NCBI RefSeq assembly: GCF_003363755.1 | Contig: NZ_CP031396.1 | Location: 2,884,501 to 2,948,500 of the forward strand | Direction of reading: 5' to 3' | Source of the DNA: Pseudomonas protegens | GTDB taxonomy: Bacteria > Pseudomonadota > Gammaproteobacteria > Pseudomonadales > Pseudomonadaceae | DNA: 64,000 bases | Shown here: piece by piece, positions 8,925-17,517 of the stretch | Position numbering within the stretch: position 1 is the stretch's first letter | Layout: each line of letters opens with the position of its first letter | Made by a program: the position numbers and the translations under genes | The notes under the pieces: generated by a model | Database searches by the model: none | The model's input: the letters and a program-made list of their open reading frames with translations, nothing else | What the model was told of the DNA's origin: nothing

Positions 8925-10065
8925 GTCGGTGCCGCTGCCCGACAAACCGGAAGTCGGCCTGCCACTGTGGCTGCTGGCCGAGCTGACTTATCGCTGCCCA
9001 CTGCAATGCCCCTACTGTTCCAATCCGCTGGACTTTGCCGAGCAGGGCAAGGAGCTGAGCACCGAACAATGGATCAAGGTATTCCGTGAAGCGCGGGAGA
9101 TGGGCGCGGCGCAGTTGGGCTTCTCAGGCGGCGAACCGCTGGTGCGCCAGGACCTCGCCGAGTTGATCGGCGAGGCGCGCAAGCTGGGCTTCTATACCAA
9201 CTTGATCACCTCCGGCATCGGCCTGACCGAGCAGAAGATCAGCGACTTCAAGAAAGCCGGCCTGGACCATATCCAGATCAGCTTCCAGGCCAGCGACGAA
9301 CAGGTGAACAACCTGCTGGCCGGTTCCAAGAAAGCCTTCGCCCAGAAGCTGGAGATGGCCCGCGCGGTCAAGGCTCACGGCTATCCGATGGTGCTGAACT
9401 TCGTCACCCACCGGCACAACATCGACAAGATCGACCGCATCATCGAGCTATGCATCGCCCTGGAAGCCGACTTCGTCGAACTCGCCACCTGCCAGTTCTA
9501 CGGCTGGGCCCAGCTCAACCGCGTCGGCCTGCTGCCCACCCGGGAGCAACTGGTGCGCGCGGAGCGCATCACCAACCAATACCGCGCCAAGCTGGAAGCC
9601 CAAGGGCATCCCTGCAAGCTGATTTTCGTCACCCCGGACTACTACGAAGAACGCCCCAAGGCCTGCATGAACGGCTGGGGCAGCATTTTCCTCACCGTCA
9701 CCCCGGACGGCACCGCCCTGCCCTGTCACGGCGCCCGGCAAATGCCGGTGCAATTCCCCAATGTGCGCGACCACAGCATGCAGCACATCTGGTACGACTC
9801 CTTCGGCTTCAACCGCTTTCGCGGTTACGATTGGATGCCGGAGCCATGTCGCTCCTGCGACGAGAAAGAAAAGGACTTCGGCGGCTGCCGCTGCCAAGCC
9901 TTCATGCTCACGGGGGACGCCAGCAATGCCGACCCGGTGTGCAGTAAATCGGAACACCACGGGATGATTCTCAAGGCCCGCGAAGAATCCGAAACGGCCA
10001 CCCAAACCATTGAACAACTGGCCTTTCGCAATGAACGAAACTCACGCCTCATCGCCAAGGGTTAA
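8896..10065 (+). CDS. pqqE: PqqA peptide cyclase PqqE (radical SAM)
   Basis: 389 residues. PqqE forms the C-C bond between the Glu and Tyr side chains of PqqA. The radical-SAM cluster ligands are C34, C38 and C41 (CPLQCPYC). A C-terminal SPASM region supplies further cysteines: HGAR at the first site, [17 protein letters not shown], then a later VC. The start is a GTG at 8896, chosen because GGAGG lies 6 nt upstream inside pqqD. It overlaps pqqD by 29 nt; a later GTG at 8929 would avoid the overlap but lacks as good a ribosome site. Confidence 0.95.
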   Translation: MPSTGSNSAESVPLPDKPEVGLPLWLLAELTYRCPLQCPYCSNPLDFAEQGKELSTEQWIKVFREAREMGAAQLGFSGGEPLVRQDLAELIGEARKLGFYTNLITSGIGLTEQKISDFKKAGLDHIQISFQASDEQVNNLLAGSKKAFAQKLEMARAVKAHGYPMVLNFVTHRHNIDKIDRIIELCIALEADFVELATCQFYGWAQLNRVGLLPTREQLVRAERITNQYRAKLEAQGHPCKLIFVTPDYYEERPKACMNGWGSIFLTVTPDGTALPCHGARQMPVQFPNVRDHSMQHIWYDSFGFNRFRGYDWMPEPCRSCDEKEKDFGGCRCQAFMLTGDASNADPVCSKSEHHGMILKAREESETATQTIEQLAFRNERNSRLIAKG

Positions 10066-11863
10066 GCCCTTCAGCGCCAACCAGGCCACCACCGCCGGGA
10101 TCGATTTTGCCGAGCTGCAACTGACACCCGATGGCGTGTTCTGGAATGAATACCGTCCTGCGGACGCCAGCTGCCGGATCTGGCATTGGCAGCAAGGCCA
10201 GGCCCGCTGCCTGACGCCGCCGGGCTTCAGCGTCCGCAGCCGCGTCTATGAATACGGCGGAGGTGCCTTCTGCCTCAGCGGCGACGTCCTGCTGTTCGTC
10301 AATGAAACGGACCAGCAACTGTATCGGCAGTCCCTGAAAGACGGTGCGCCAGTGGCCCTGACCCGGGGCGACTGCCGCTACGGGGACCTGCATGCGCACG
10401 CCGATCAAGTACTGGCCGTGGAAGAGTGCGCCAACGAGCACCGGCTGGTGGCCATCGACATCCATAGCGGCCAGCGCCGCCTGCTCGCCGCCGGGGCCGA
10501 CTTCTATGCCGCGCCGACCTTGAGCCCCAATGGCCAACGTCTGGCCTGGATCGAATGGGATCGCCCCCATCAGCCCTGGACCAGCACTCGCCTGATGCTC
10601 GCCGAACGCCTGGCCGACGGCACCTGGGGCGCCCCCCGTTGCATGGCGGGCGATGGCCAGGAAGAGTCCCTGCAGCAACCGCGCTTCGATCAGCACAACC
10701 GATTCTATTGCCTCACGGATCGCCAGGGTTTCTGGCAACCCTGGGCCGAGTCGGACAGCGGCTTGCGGCCGCTGCCCTGTGCCGCAGCTGATCATGCCCC
10801 GGCCCCCTGGCAGTTGGGGTGTCGCACCTGGATGCCCCTTGGTGGGGACTCCTGGTTCGGCAGTTGGACCGAGGAAGGGTTTGGCCGTCTCGGACTGCGT
10901 CACGCCGACGGTTCGCAACAGGACTTCAGCGGCAACTACAGTCGCTTTCGCGGCTTGGCGCTGGATCAGCACTACCTGTATTGCATCGCCGCGTCCCCCG
11001 TCAGTCCCTCGGCCATCCTCGCCATCGAACGTGAAACCCAGCAGGTGCAGGTGTTGGCCGGCGGTGTCGCGCCGCTACCGACGGAGCGCATCAGCCGACC
11101 ACAAACCCTGTGCTATCCCAGTGGCGAAGGACAGGCCCATGGTTTCTTCTACCCGGCCATGAATGGGGTCAACCGACCGCCTCTGGTGGTGTTCATTCAC
11201 GGCGGTCCCACCTCCGCCTGCTATCCGATCCTGGACCCGCGTATCCAGTTCTGGACCCAGCGCGGCTTTGCCGTGGCCGACCTGAACTACCGGGGCAGCA
11301 CCGGTTATGGCCGGGCCTATCGCCAGGCCCTGCATCAGCGCTGGGGCGAAGTGGATGTGGAAGATGCCTGTGCGGTGGTGTCCTATCTGGACCAACAAGG
11401 GCTGATCGACCCAAGACTGGCGTTCATCCGTGGCGGCAGCGCCGGAGGCTACACCACCCTCTGCGCCCTGGCCTTCGCCAAGGTCTTCTGTGCCGGCGCC
11501 AGCCTGTACGGGGTCAGCGATCCCATTGCCCTGACCCGCTCCACGCACAAATTCGAAGGGGACTATCTGGACTGGCTGATTGGCGATCCAGAGCAGGACA
11601 ACGAGCGCTATCTGGCGCGCACGCCACTGCTGTACGCCAGCAACATCAGCGTGCCCGTAGTGTTTTTCCAGGGTGAGTTGGACGCCGTGGTGGTGCCCCA
11701 GCAGACCCGCGACATGCTCAAAGCGCTCCAGGATCAGGGCATTGCTGCCGAGGCCCACTATTACCCGGATGAACGCCACGGCTTTCGCAAGGCGGACAAT
11801 CAGGCTCACGCACTGGAACAGGAATGGCGGTTTTATCAGAAGGTGCTGCAAGCGCAATGCTAA
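10031..11863 (+). CDS. S9 prolyl-oligopeptidase-family serine peptidase of the pqq cluster
   Basis: 610 residues with an N-terminal beta-propeller (~40-370) and a C-terminal alpha/beta-hydrolase peptidase. The catalytic triad is readable: S470 (RGGSAGGY), D551 (GELDAVVVP) and H583 (DERHGFRK). The ATG at 10031 overlaps the end of pqqE by 35 nt, so it belongs to the pqq transcript. Fluorescent pseudomonads carry such a gene after pqqE; in the extended P. fluorescens B16 pqq cluster I believe it carries its own pqq letter, but I do not assign one. A role in trimming PqqA fragments is plausible inference. Confidence 0.88.
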   Translation: MNETHASSPRVKPFSANQATTAGIDFAELQLTPDGVFWNEYRPADASCRIWHWQQGQARCLTPPGFSVRSRVYEYGGGAFCLSGDVLLFVNETDQQLYRQSLKDGAPVALTRGDCRYGDLHAHADQVLAVEECANEHRLVAIDIHSGQRRLLAAGADFYAAPTLSPNGQRLAWIEWDRPHQPWTSTRLMLAERLADGTWGAPRCMAGDGQEESLQQPRFDQHNRFYCLTDRQGFWQPWAESDSGLRPLPCAAADHAPAPWQLGCRTWMPLGGDSWFGSWTEEGFGRLGLRHADGSQQDFSGNYSRFRGLALDQHYLYCIAASPVSPSAILAIERETQQVQVLAGGVAPLPTERISRPQTLCYPSGEGQAHGFFYPAMNGVNRPPLVVFIHGGPTSACYPILDPRIQFWTQRGFAVADLNYRGSTGYGRAYRQALHQRWGEVDVEDACAVVSYLDQQGLIDPRLAFIRGGSAGGYTTLCALAFAKVFCAGASLYGVSDPIALTRSTHKFEGDYLDWLIGDPEQDNERYLARTPLLYASNISVPVVFFQGELDAVVVPQQTRDMLKALQDQGIAAEAHYYPDERHGFRKADNQAHALEQEWRFYQKVLQAQC

Positions 11864-11869
11864 GCGGGT

Positions 11870-11896
11870 GCTGCCCGTTCCGTTGGAACGGGCAGC
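11870..11896. terminator. Hairpin between convergent genes
   Basis: A perfect 12-bp stem (GCTGCCCGTTCC, 11870-11881; GGAACGGGCAGC, 11885-11896) with a GTT loop lies between the S9 peptidase stop and the convergent Pmp3-like gene. There is no T-tract on either side, so it may work as an RNA-stabilising end rather than a classical intrinsic terminator. Confidence 0.6.
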
Positions 11897-11904
11897 TTGG
11901 ATAA

Positions 11905-12063
11905 TCAGCGTTTGGCGATGATGTACACCGCGTGCACGATACCGGGGATGTATCCGCACAGGGTCAGCAGGATGTTCAGCCAGAAAGCGCCGCCAAAGCC
12001 CACTTGCAGAAAGACCCCCAAGGGCGGCAAGAGAATGGCGAAGATGATGCGAATCAAGTCCAT
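11905..12063 (-). CDS. Pmp3/YqaE-family small membrane protein
   Basis: 52 residues, two transmembrane helices (about 3-22 and 28-50). The family signature is complete: LIRIIFAILLPPLGVFLQVG, then LNILLTLCGYIPGIVHAVYII. Pmp3/YqaE proteolipids are small inner-membrane proteins linked to membrane potential, salt or envelope stress; the exact function is unknown. It is convergent with the pqq operon. Below many ORF cut-offs but clearly real. Confidence 0.95.
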   Translation of the reverse strand: MDLIRIIFAILLPPLGVFLQVGFGGAFWLNILLTLCGYIPGIVHAVYIIAKR

Positions 12064-12170
12064 AAGGCAGCTCCTGATAGAAGTCGGGCTCGGCTGAGCC
12101 TCACCTGCAATCGACCCTGGCCGCGTGCCAGGGTTCAGCGCAATCATTGTCCTCCTGACGGTACGGAGAC

Positions 12171-12207
12171 AAAAAAACGCCCCGTGCGAAAAATCGGACA
12201 CGGGGCG
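12171..12207 (-). terminator. Intrinsic terminator, leftward
   Basis: Reading leftward, CGCCCCGTG (arm 12199-12207) pairs with CACGGGGCG (12178-12186) around a 12-nt loop, followed by seven T. It lies 98 nt beyond the aminotransferase stop and should end the MOSC-aminotransferase transcript. The remaining ~170 bases between here and the Pmp3-like gene show nothing recognisable. Confidence 0.85.
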
Positions 12208-12304
12208 ACGCGTTATACCGCGAGACGGTTCAGGAATTCAGTCAACGTAAAGTCGGATGTGCTCGGGACTGAGCGTCAGCGAATGCCCCAGGATCAGCCA
12301 GATT

Positions 12305-13588
12305 TCACACGGCTACTCCCTTGCGGCATTGCAATTGCGCGGTCCGCACGCGGGAAAAGGCCCGGGCCAGGCGCAGGAGCATTTCATCGATATTGCCCTT
12401 GCTGACACTCAGGGCCGGGGTGAAGCGCAAGCAATCCGATTGCACAGCACTGAGCAACAGGCCCTCGTGCAACGCCGCCTTGAGCACCGCCTGCGCTGAG
12501 TCGTCCGCCAGGCTCATGCCCCAGAACAACCCATGCCCTCGTACCTCGCCCTGGGCGTAACGGGCCGCCAGTTGGGCCAACTGCTGCCCCAGGTACTGCC
12601 CGTTGTTGCGCACCTGCTGCAGAAAACCATGCTCCTGCAGACTGTCCAGCACGGCCAGGCCGGCGGAGGTCATCAATGCATTGCCGTGGTGGGTGCCATC
12701 CAGCTCGCCCTGCTCGAAACAACAGGCCTTGCCCCGCGCCAGCAACGCCGCCAGGGGCACGCCGCCACCGAGGCCCTTGCCCAAGGTGATGATGTCGGCG
12801 CGCACGCCGTACAACTGCTCGGCCAAGAGGGTGCCGCAGCGGCCGATGCCGGTCTGGACCTCATCGAGGATCAGCAGAATGCCCAGCTCACGACACAGGC
12901 GCTCGACCCCTTTGAGGTAGTGTTCTGTCGCCGGAATGACCCCGGCCTCCCCCTGGATCGGCTCCAGCATGATGGCCACGGTCTGAGCATCCACCGCCGC
13001 ATGCAAAGCAGGCAGATCATTGAATGGCACCTGGCTGAAGCCTGGCAGTTGAGGTTCGAAACGATTGCCTGGGGAGCCACCGCCCGCGGCTGATAACGCG
13101 GCAAAACCGCGGCCATGGCAACTGCGGCTGGCAGTGATGATGCCCGCCGCGCCGCCGCGATGCAGTTGACCCCACTTGCGTGCCAGCTTGATCGCCGCCT
13201 CGCAGGCCTCGCTGCCACTACTCAACAGATAGGCCTGGTCGCTACCGGTACTACGGCACAGCCGGTCGGCAAGCCTGAGCATGCCGCGGTTATAGAAACC
13301 CGACCCGGGATTGATCAGCGACTGGGCCTGGGCAGCGATGGCGTTGACCAGTACCGAAGGACTGTGGCCCAGGCTGTTGGCCGCCCCGGCCTGGGTGAAA
13401 TCCAGGTAGGTGCGGTCATTGCTGTCCCACAACCAGGAGCCCTGGCCACGAACGAACACCGGCTGGGGGCGCTGCACACTGGGCATCAGGCACTCACTGG
13501 CGCTGGCATCGTCCGAGGCGGTCGCACAGGGCTCGATAGCCAGATCCTCCAGGCTTGGCGGAGTGCGGCGCAGATTGAACAGATTCAT
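12305..13588 (-). CDS. Class III PLP-dependent aminotransferase (acetylornithine aminotransferase-like)
   Basis: 427 residues. Fold-type I class III features are in order: LLSSGSEACEAAIKLARK (cofactor phosphate site), the CHGR segment, LILDEVQTGIGRCG with the PLP-ring aspartate, and ITLGKGLGGGVPLAALLAR with the Schiff-base lysine. Closest by eye to acetylornithine/succinylornithine aminotransferases, but this copy is isolated from arginine genes, so the substrate is open. The ATG at 13588 overlaps the stop of the upstream MOSC gene (ATGA), which means coupled translation. Extended pqq clusters of fluorescent pseudomonads also include an aminotransferase here. Confidence 0.85.
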   Translation of the reverse strand: MNLFNLRRTPPSLEDLAIEPCATASDDASASECLMPSVQRPQPVFVRGQGSWLWDSNDRTYLDFTQAGAANSLGHSPSVLVNAIAAQAQSLINPGSGFYNRGMLRLADRLCRSTGSDQAYLLSSGSEACEAAIKLARKWGQLHRGGAAGIITASRSCHGRGFAALSAAGGGSPGNRFEPQLPGFSQVPFNDLPALHAAVDAQTVAIMLEPIQGEAGVIPATEHYLKGVERLCRELGILLILDEVQTGIGRCGTLLAEQLYGVRADIITLGKGLGGGVPLAALLARGKACCFEQGELDGTHHGNALMTSAGLAVLDSLQEHGFLQQVRNNGQYLGQQLAQLAARYAQGEVRGHGLFWGMSLADDSAQAVLKAALHEGLLLSAVQSDCLRFTPALSVSKGNIDEMLLRLARAFSRVRTAQLQCRKGVAV

Positions 13589-14283
13589 GCCCGCAGCCCC
13601 TCCAATGGCAGGCCCAGCAGGCGTGAAGACCAATCCTCGACGCAGCCGGTACGCATACGCTTGATAGCGATATCGCGCCAGCGCGAGGACAGTGCCGGAC
13701 AATCAATCAACATTTTCAAGCCTTTATGCTCCAGAGGCTCCTGGAAAAAACAGCGCAGGGCCCAGGCTATGGTCAGGCCGGGATAACTGCGCTGGATCAG
13801 TTCGAAGGGTTCGTCCGCCTGGACAAAGCCGGGCTTGAGCACCCGGTAGAACCAGCCACAGCGTCCATTGTCCTGGGCTTGCTGGGGCAGATTCACCAGG
13901 CCCCAACGCTGGCTCAAGCGATAGCAAGGAGAACGGGGCTGGCTGATCTGCAACAGCGCGCCACCCCAACGGAACATGTCCCCCAGGCACACCTGTTCTT
14001 CGGTCAGGCCACGTGTCGAGAGATTTTCACCAAAGGCCGGAGCCGACCAGTCGAACTGTGGATAACGTTTGCGCCAGTGCGCGTAATGCTCTGCGGGATA
14101 GTGGTGCAGGGCTCGTTCTGGGCCAGTATGAAAGCGCGGATCACCCTGTTCATCGCTGCCCAGGCCTTGTGGCCATAACCAGAGACGGTTTGCAACCGGG
14201 TACTTGTCGGTATCGATGACCAGACCCTGGCCGAGATTTTTTGCCTTGCCTATGTAAACACCATCGACGTAAACGGTATTCAT
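13585..14283 (-). CDS. MOSC-domain protein (YiiM-like)
   Basis: 232 residues with a MOSC domain (~40-165). The motif FGENLSTRGLTEEQVCLGDMFRWG and the cysteine in QPRSPCYRLSQRWG match the YiiM type, molybdenum-cofactor-dependent reductases active on N-hydroxylated compounds such as 6-hydroxylaminopurine. The extra ~60-residue C-terminus (FELIQRSYPGLTIAWA) is like the YiiM 3-alpha region. Divergent from the LysR gene 102 nt away; that regulator could control both this gene and the coupled aminotransferase. Confidence 0.85.
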   Translation of the reverse strand: MNTVYVDGVYIGKAKNLGQGLVIDTDKYPVANRLWLWPQGLGSDEQGDPRFHTGPERALHHYPAEHYAHWRKRYPQFDWSAPAFGENLSTRGLTEEQVCLGDMFRWGGALLQISQPRSPCYRLSQRWGLVNLPQQAQDNGRCGWFYRVLKPGFVQADEPFELIQRSYPGLTIAWALRCFFQEPLEHKGLKMLIDCPALSSRWRDIAIKRMRTGCVEDWSSRLLGLPLEGLRA

Positions 14284-14385
14284 CGCGCGCCTTGGCCCTG
14301 TAAGCCCTGTGAATAGGCGCTAGACTAGGCGCCTTGCGGGCTTACGGCCATTTCGTTTTTTAAGCTTTTTCGATAAGAAATACTT

Positions 14386-15315
14386 ATGGATTTCAAGCAA
14401 CTGCGTTATTTCGTCGCGGTGTATGAAGAAGGTCATGTGGGCCGTGCTGCCGAGCGCCTGTCGATCTCACAACCGGCACTCTCCCAGCAGATCCGTCAGT
14501 TGGAGCAGAACCTCGACGTCAGCCTGTTTGAACGCAGCAGCAAGCGCCTGTTGCCGACCCTGGCCGCCCATACTCTCTACAATCACGCCCTGCCCCTGCT
14601 CGATGGCCTGCAACAAGCCCGTGAGGCCCTGCGCAACTTCAAGGGCCAGGCCCTGCGTACCCTGGCCATCGGCGTACTGCAAACGGTGCATAGCAGCCTG
14701 GTGCCGCAGATGCTCGAACGAGTGCGCAAGGCCCAGCCCCACCTGGTGGTGCAGATCTACGAATTGACCGGTCTGGAGATCGAACGACGGTTGCTTAATG
14801 GCACGTTGGACATCGGCATCAGCTACCTGCCGCCACGCCAACCCGGCTTGCATGGTGTCCCGCTGTACGAAGATGAGCTGACACTGGTCATCCCCGAACA
14901 GCATCCGCTGCGCGAATTCAAGAAGGTCTCCATGAGCCAGGCAGCGGAGTTGCCGATGCTGCTGTTGGGCGAAGAGTTTCAGATCCGCCAGATCTGGCAA
15001 GCGCAGCTGGCCAACCTGGGACGGCGCCCCCAGGTGCAAGCGGAGTTGAACAATATGGCCGGTATTCTCGACAGCCTGCCTCATACCCGACTGGCCACCG
15101 TACTTCCAGGGCGCTCGCAACAACAGCACAGCAACAGGGAACTGCTGTGGAAACCGCTGAGCGAGCCCAGGGTGCCATTGAAAGTCGGATTGGTGTGTCG
15201 CGATCTGCAGCGTCAGCAAGGAACGCTGGAACTGCTGCGTACGTTATTGGAGGATTCGATGAACACCCAAGACGGGCGCTTGGGCGGCACTGCGGTGCCA
15301 GAAATCCTGGGTTGA
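14386..15315 (+). CDS. LysR-family transcriptional regulator
   Basis: 309 residues. The N-terminal winged HTH is textbook: FKQLRYFVAVYEEGHVGRAAERLSISQPALSQQIRQLE (residues ~3-40). A periplasmic-binding-protein-like effector domain follows (~90-300). It is divergent from the MOSC-aminotransferase operon, which is the usual geometry for LysR control of the neighbour. The sequence resembles the CynR/CatR/BenM branch. The effector cannot be read from sequence. Confidence 0.92.
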   Translation: MDFKQLRYFVAVYEEGHVGRAAERLSISQPALSQQIRQLEQNLDVSLFERSSKRLLPTLAAHTLYNHALPLLDGLQQAREALRNFKGQALRTLAIGVLQTVHSSLVPQMLERVRKAQPHLVVQIYELTGLEIERRLLNGTLDIGISYLPPRQPGLHGVPLYEDELTLVIPEQHPLREFKKVSMSQAAELPMLLLGEEFQIRQIWQAQLANLGRRPQVQAELNNMAGILDSLPHTRLATVLPGRSQQQHSNRELLWKPLSEPRVPLKVGLVCRDLQRQQGTLELLRTLLEDSMNTQDGRLGGTAVPEILG

Positions 15316-15345
15316 CGTCGCCAAAATAAAAAATCCGGACAAAAG

Positions 15346-15369
15346 AAAACCCCGCCGAAGCGGGGTTTT
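15346..15369. terminator. Bidirectional terminator after the LysR gene
   Basis: AAAACCCCGC (15346-15355), CGAA loop, GCGGGGTTTT (15360-15369): a GC-rich stem with A/T tails on both sides. It serves the LysR gene rightward and the acyl-CoA dehydrogenase at 15552 leftward. The rest of the 236-base gap shows nothing else I can name. Confidence 0.85.
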
Positions 15370-15551
15370 GCAGACTGTTTCCCTGACATCCTTTTCACTC
15401 CACCATCCTGGCGGAATCCTACGTGTCCGTGTTGTTGCTTTGCGCTTCCTGCGCGACGTCCATGTGAAGTAGATTAGCCTCAGCCGTCATCTACCGATAT
15501 GGACGATCAGCAGCACGTTATGTAAGAGATGACTTACAAAGGTTCTCCCGA

Positions 15552-17330
15552 TTAAAACTGCTCCGCCTGCAACAGGAACAGCGATTCACTACCCGCTTTC
15601 ACCGAGGCGGCCAGGGAGTGGGTACGCGGTAGCAAACGGGCGAAATAGAACCGCGCGGTTCCCAGTTTACTGGCGTAGAAGTCCTCTTCCTGCTCTTTGC
15701 CCAGCGCCGCCTTGGCCATCAGGGCCCACATGTAGGCGTAGGCGGTGTAGCCAAAGACCTGCAGATACTCCACCGAAGCCGCGCCGATTTCGTTGGGGTT
15801 ACTGATGGCCCGATCCAACAGCCAGGCGGTCAGCTCGTCCAGATTGTCCAGAGCCGCGTTCAAAGGCAGGGTGAACTCGCCCAGTTGCGCATCGGCGGTG
15901 GCGGTGAAATGGCGAATTTCATCAGCGAACAGACGGTAGAACGCCCCACCGCTACCGACGATCTTGCGCCCCACCAGGTCCAGGGCCTGGATACCGTTGG
16001 TGCCTTCGTAGATCTGGGTGATCCGCACGTCGCGCACCAATTGCTCCTGGCCCCATTCGCGAATGTAGCCGTGGCCGCCAAAAATCTGCTGGCCATGAAC
16101 CGTGGTTTCCAGACCCAGGTCGGTAAGGAACGCCTTGGCCACGGGAGTCAGCAAAGCCACCAGACTTTCCGCGCGCGTGCGGGTCTCGGCATCTTCGCTG
16201 AATTTGGCGGTATCCAGTTGCATCGCCACATAGGTGGAGAATGCCCGGCCACCTTCGTTGGCCGCCTTCATGGTCAGCAACATGCGCCGCACGTCCGGGT
16301 GCACGATGATCGGATCGGCAACCTTGTCCTTGGCTTGCGGCCCGGTCGGTGAACGACTCTGCAGGCGGTCACGGGCATACTCCACCGCGTTCTGATAGGA
16401 GCGCTCACCGGTGGCCAGGCCCTGGATACCGACACCCAGGCGCTCGTAGTTCATCATGGTGAACATCGCTGCCAAGCCCTTGTTCGGCTCGCCCACCAGA
16501 TAACCTATCGCTTGATCGAAGTTCATCACACAAGTGGCCGAGGCCTGGATACCCATCTTGTGTTCGATCGAGCCGCAACTCACCGGGTTGCGTTCACCCA
16601 GGCTGCCGTCGGCGTTGACCATGAACTTGGGCACCAGAAACAGGGAGATCCCCTTGGGCCCGGCCGGCGCATCCGGCAGTTTGGCCAGCACCAGGTGAAT
16701 GATGTTTTCCGTCAGGTCGTGCTCACCACCGGTAATGAAGATCTTGGTCCCGCTGATGGCATAGGAACCGTCAGCCTGAGGTTCGGCCTTGGTACGGATG
16801 ATGCCCAGGTCGGTGCCGGCATGGGGCTCGGTCAGGCACATGGAACCGGCCCAGACACCGGCGTACATGTTTGGCAGGTAAGTGGCTTTCAGCTCTTCGC
16901 TGGCGTGGGCATTGATCGACAGGCAAGCTCCCGCCGTCAGCATCGGATACAGGCCAAATGCCAGGCTCGCGGAGTTGACCATTTCCTCGACCTGGGCGGA
17001 TACCGCCTTGGGCATGCCCATGCCGCCGAACTCGGGATCACCGCCCACGCCGACCCAACCGCCTTCGGCGTAGGTCTGATAAGCCTGGGTGAATCCTTGG
17101 GGAGTGGTTACAACGGTATCGTTCCAATGACAGCCTTCCTCGTCGGCACCGCGACTCAGCGGAGCGATGCTGCGGGCGGTGACTTTGCCCGCTTCCTCCA
17201 GAATCGCCTCAACAGTCTCGGCGTCCACAGTCTCGGCCAGAGCTGGCAGTTGAGCCCAGAGTTTGGCGACCTCGAAGACTTCATTGAGGACGAAGCGCAT
17301 ATCGCGCAGGGGCGCTTTGTAGTCAGCCAT
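15552..17330 (-). CDS. Acyl-CoA dehydrogenase (~600-residue type), paralogue 1 of 3
   Basis: 592 residues. An FAD enzyme that introduces the alpha-beta double bond in acyl-CoAs. The N-terminal extension [20 protein letters not shown] is typical of the long DmdC-like acyl-CoA dehydrogenases with an extra C-terminal domain. Readable motifs: MCLTEPHAGTDLG, KIFITGGEHD, and the catalytic-glutamate region QIYEGTNGIQALDL. Position corresponds, from memory, to P. aeruginosa PA0508 (reported as a fatty-acid FadE enzyme). The start is the ATG at 17330, not the upstream alternatives, because it gives the family N-terminus. Confidence 0.9.
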   Translation of the reverse strand: MADYKAPLRDMRFVLNEVFEVAKLWAQLPALAETVDAETVEAILEEAGKVTARSIAPLSRGADEEGCHWNDTVVTTPQGFTQAYQTYAEGGWVGVGGDPEFGGMGMPKAVSAQVEEMVNSASLAFGLYPMLTAGACLSINAHASEELKATYLPNMYAGVWAGSMCLTEPHAGTDLGIIRTKAEPQADGSYAISGTKIFITGGEHDLTENIIHLVLAKLPDAPAGPKGISLFLVPKFMVNADGSLGERNPVSCGSIEHKMGIQASATCVMNFDQAIGYLVGEPNKGLAAMFTMMNYERLGVGIQGLATGERSYQNAVEYARDRLQSRSPTGPQAKDKVADPIIVHPDVRRMLLTMKAANEGGRAFSTYVAMQLDTAKFSEDAETRTRAESLVALLTPVAKAFLTDLGLETTVHGQQIFGGHGYIREWGQEQLVRDVRITQIYEGTNGIQALDLVGRKIVGSGGAFYRLFADEIRHFTATADAQLGEFTLPLNAALDNLDELTAWLLDRAISNPNEIGAASVEYLQVFGYTAYAYMWALMAKAALGKEQEEDFYASKLGTARFYFARLLPRTHSLAASVKAGSESLFLLQAEQF

Positions 17331-17470
17331 GGCAAACCTCGCAAGATCTAAACAAGCGGGCCGGAACGGGCCCATTTACGAAAAGTCGAGTGTAACCGAA
17401 CAACTTTTGCGACACATAGGGTCAACTCATGACTTTATTGTTAATTTTAGTCACAACCAAATAGCCACAA

Positions 17471-17493
17471 GAAAAAGCCCGCGAGAAGCGGGC
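17471..17493 (-). terminator. Intrinsic terminator, leftward
   Basis: Leftward: GCCCGC, loop TTCTC, GCGGGC, then TTTTTC. It ends the acyl-CoA dehydrogenase gene at 17518, 25 nt beyond its stop, and separates it from the next paralogue. Confidence 0.85.
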
Positions 17494-17517
17494 CTTGTCC
17501 AGGGCACATCAGCGTAC

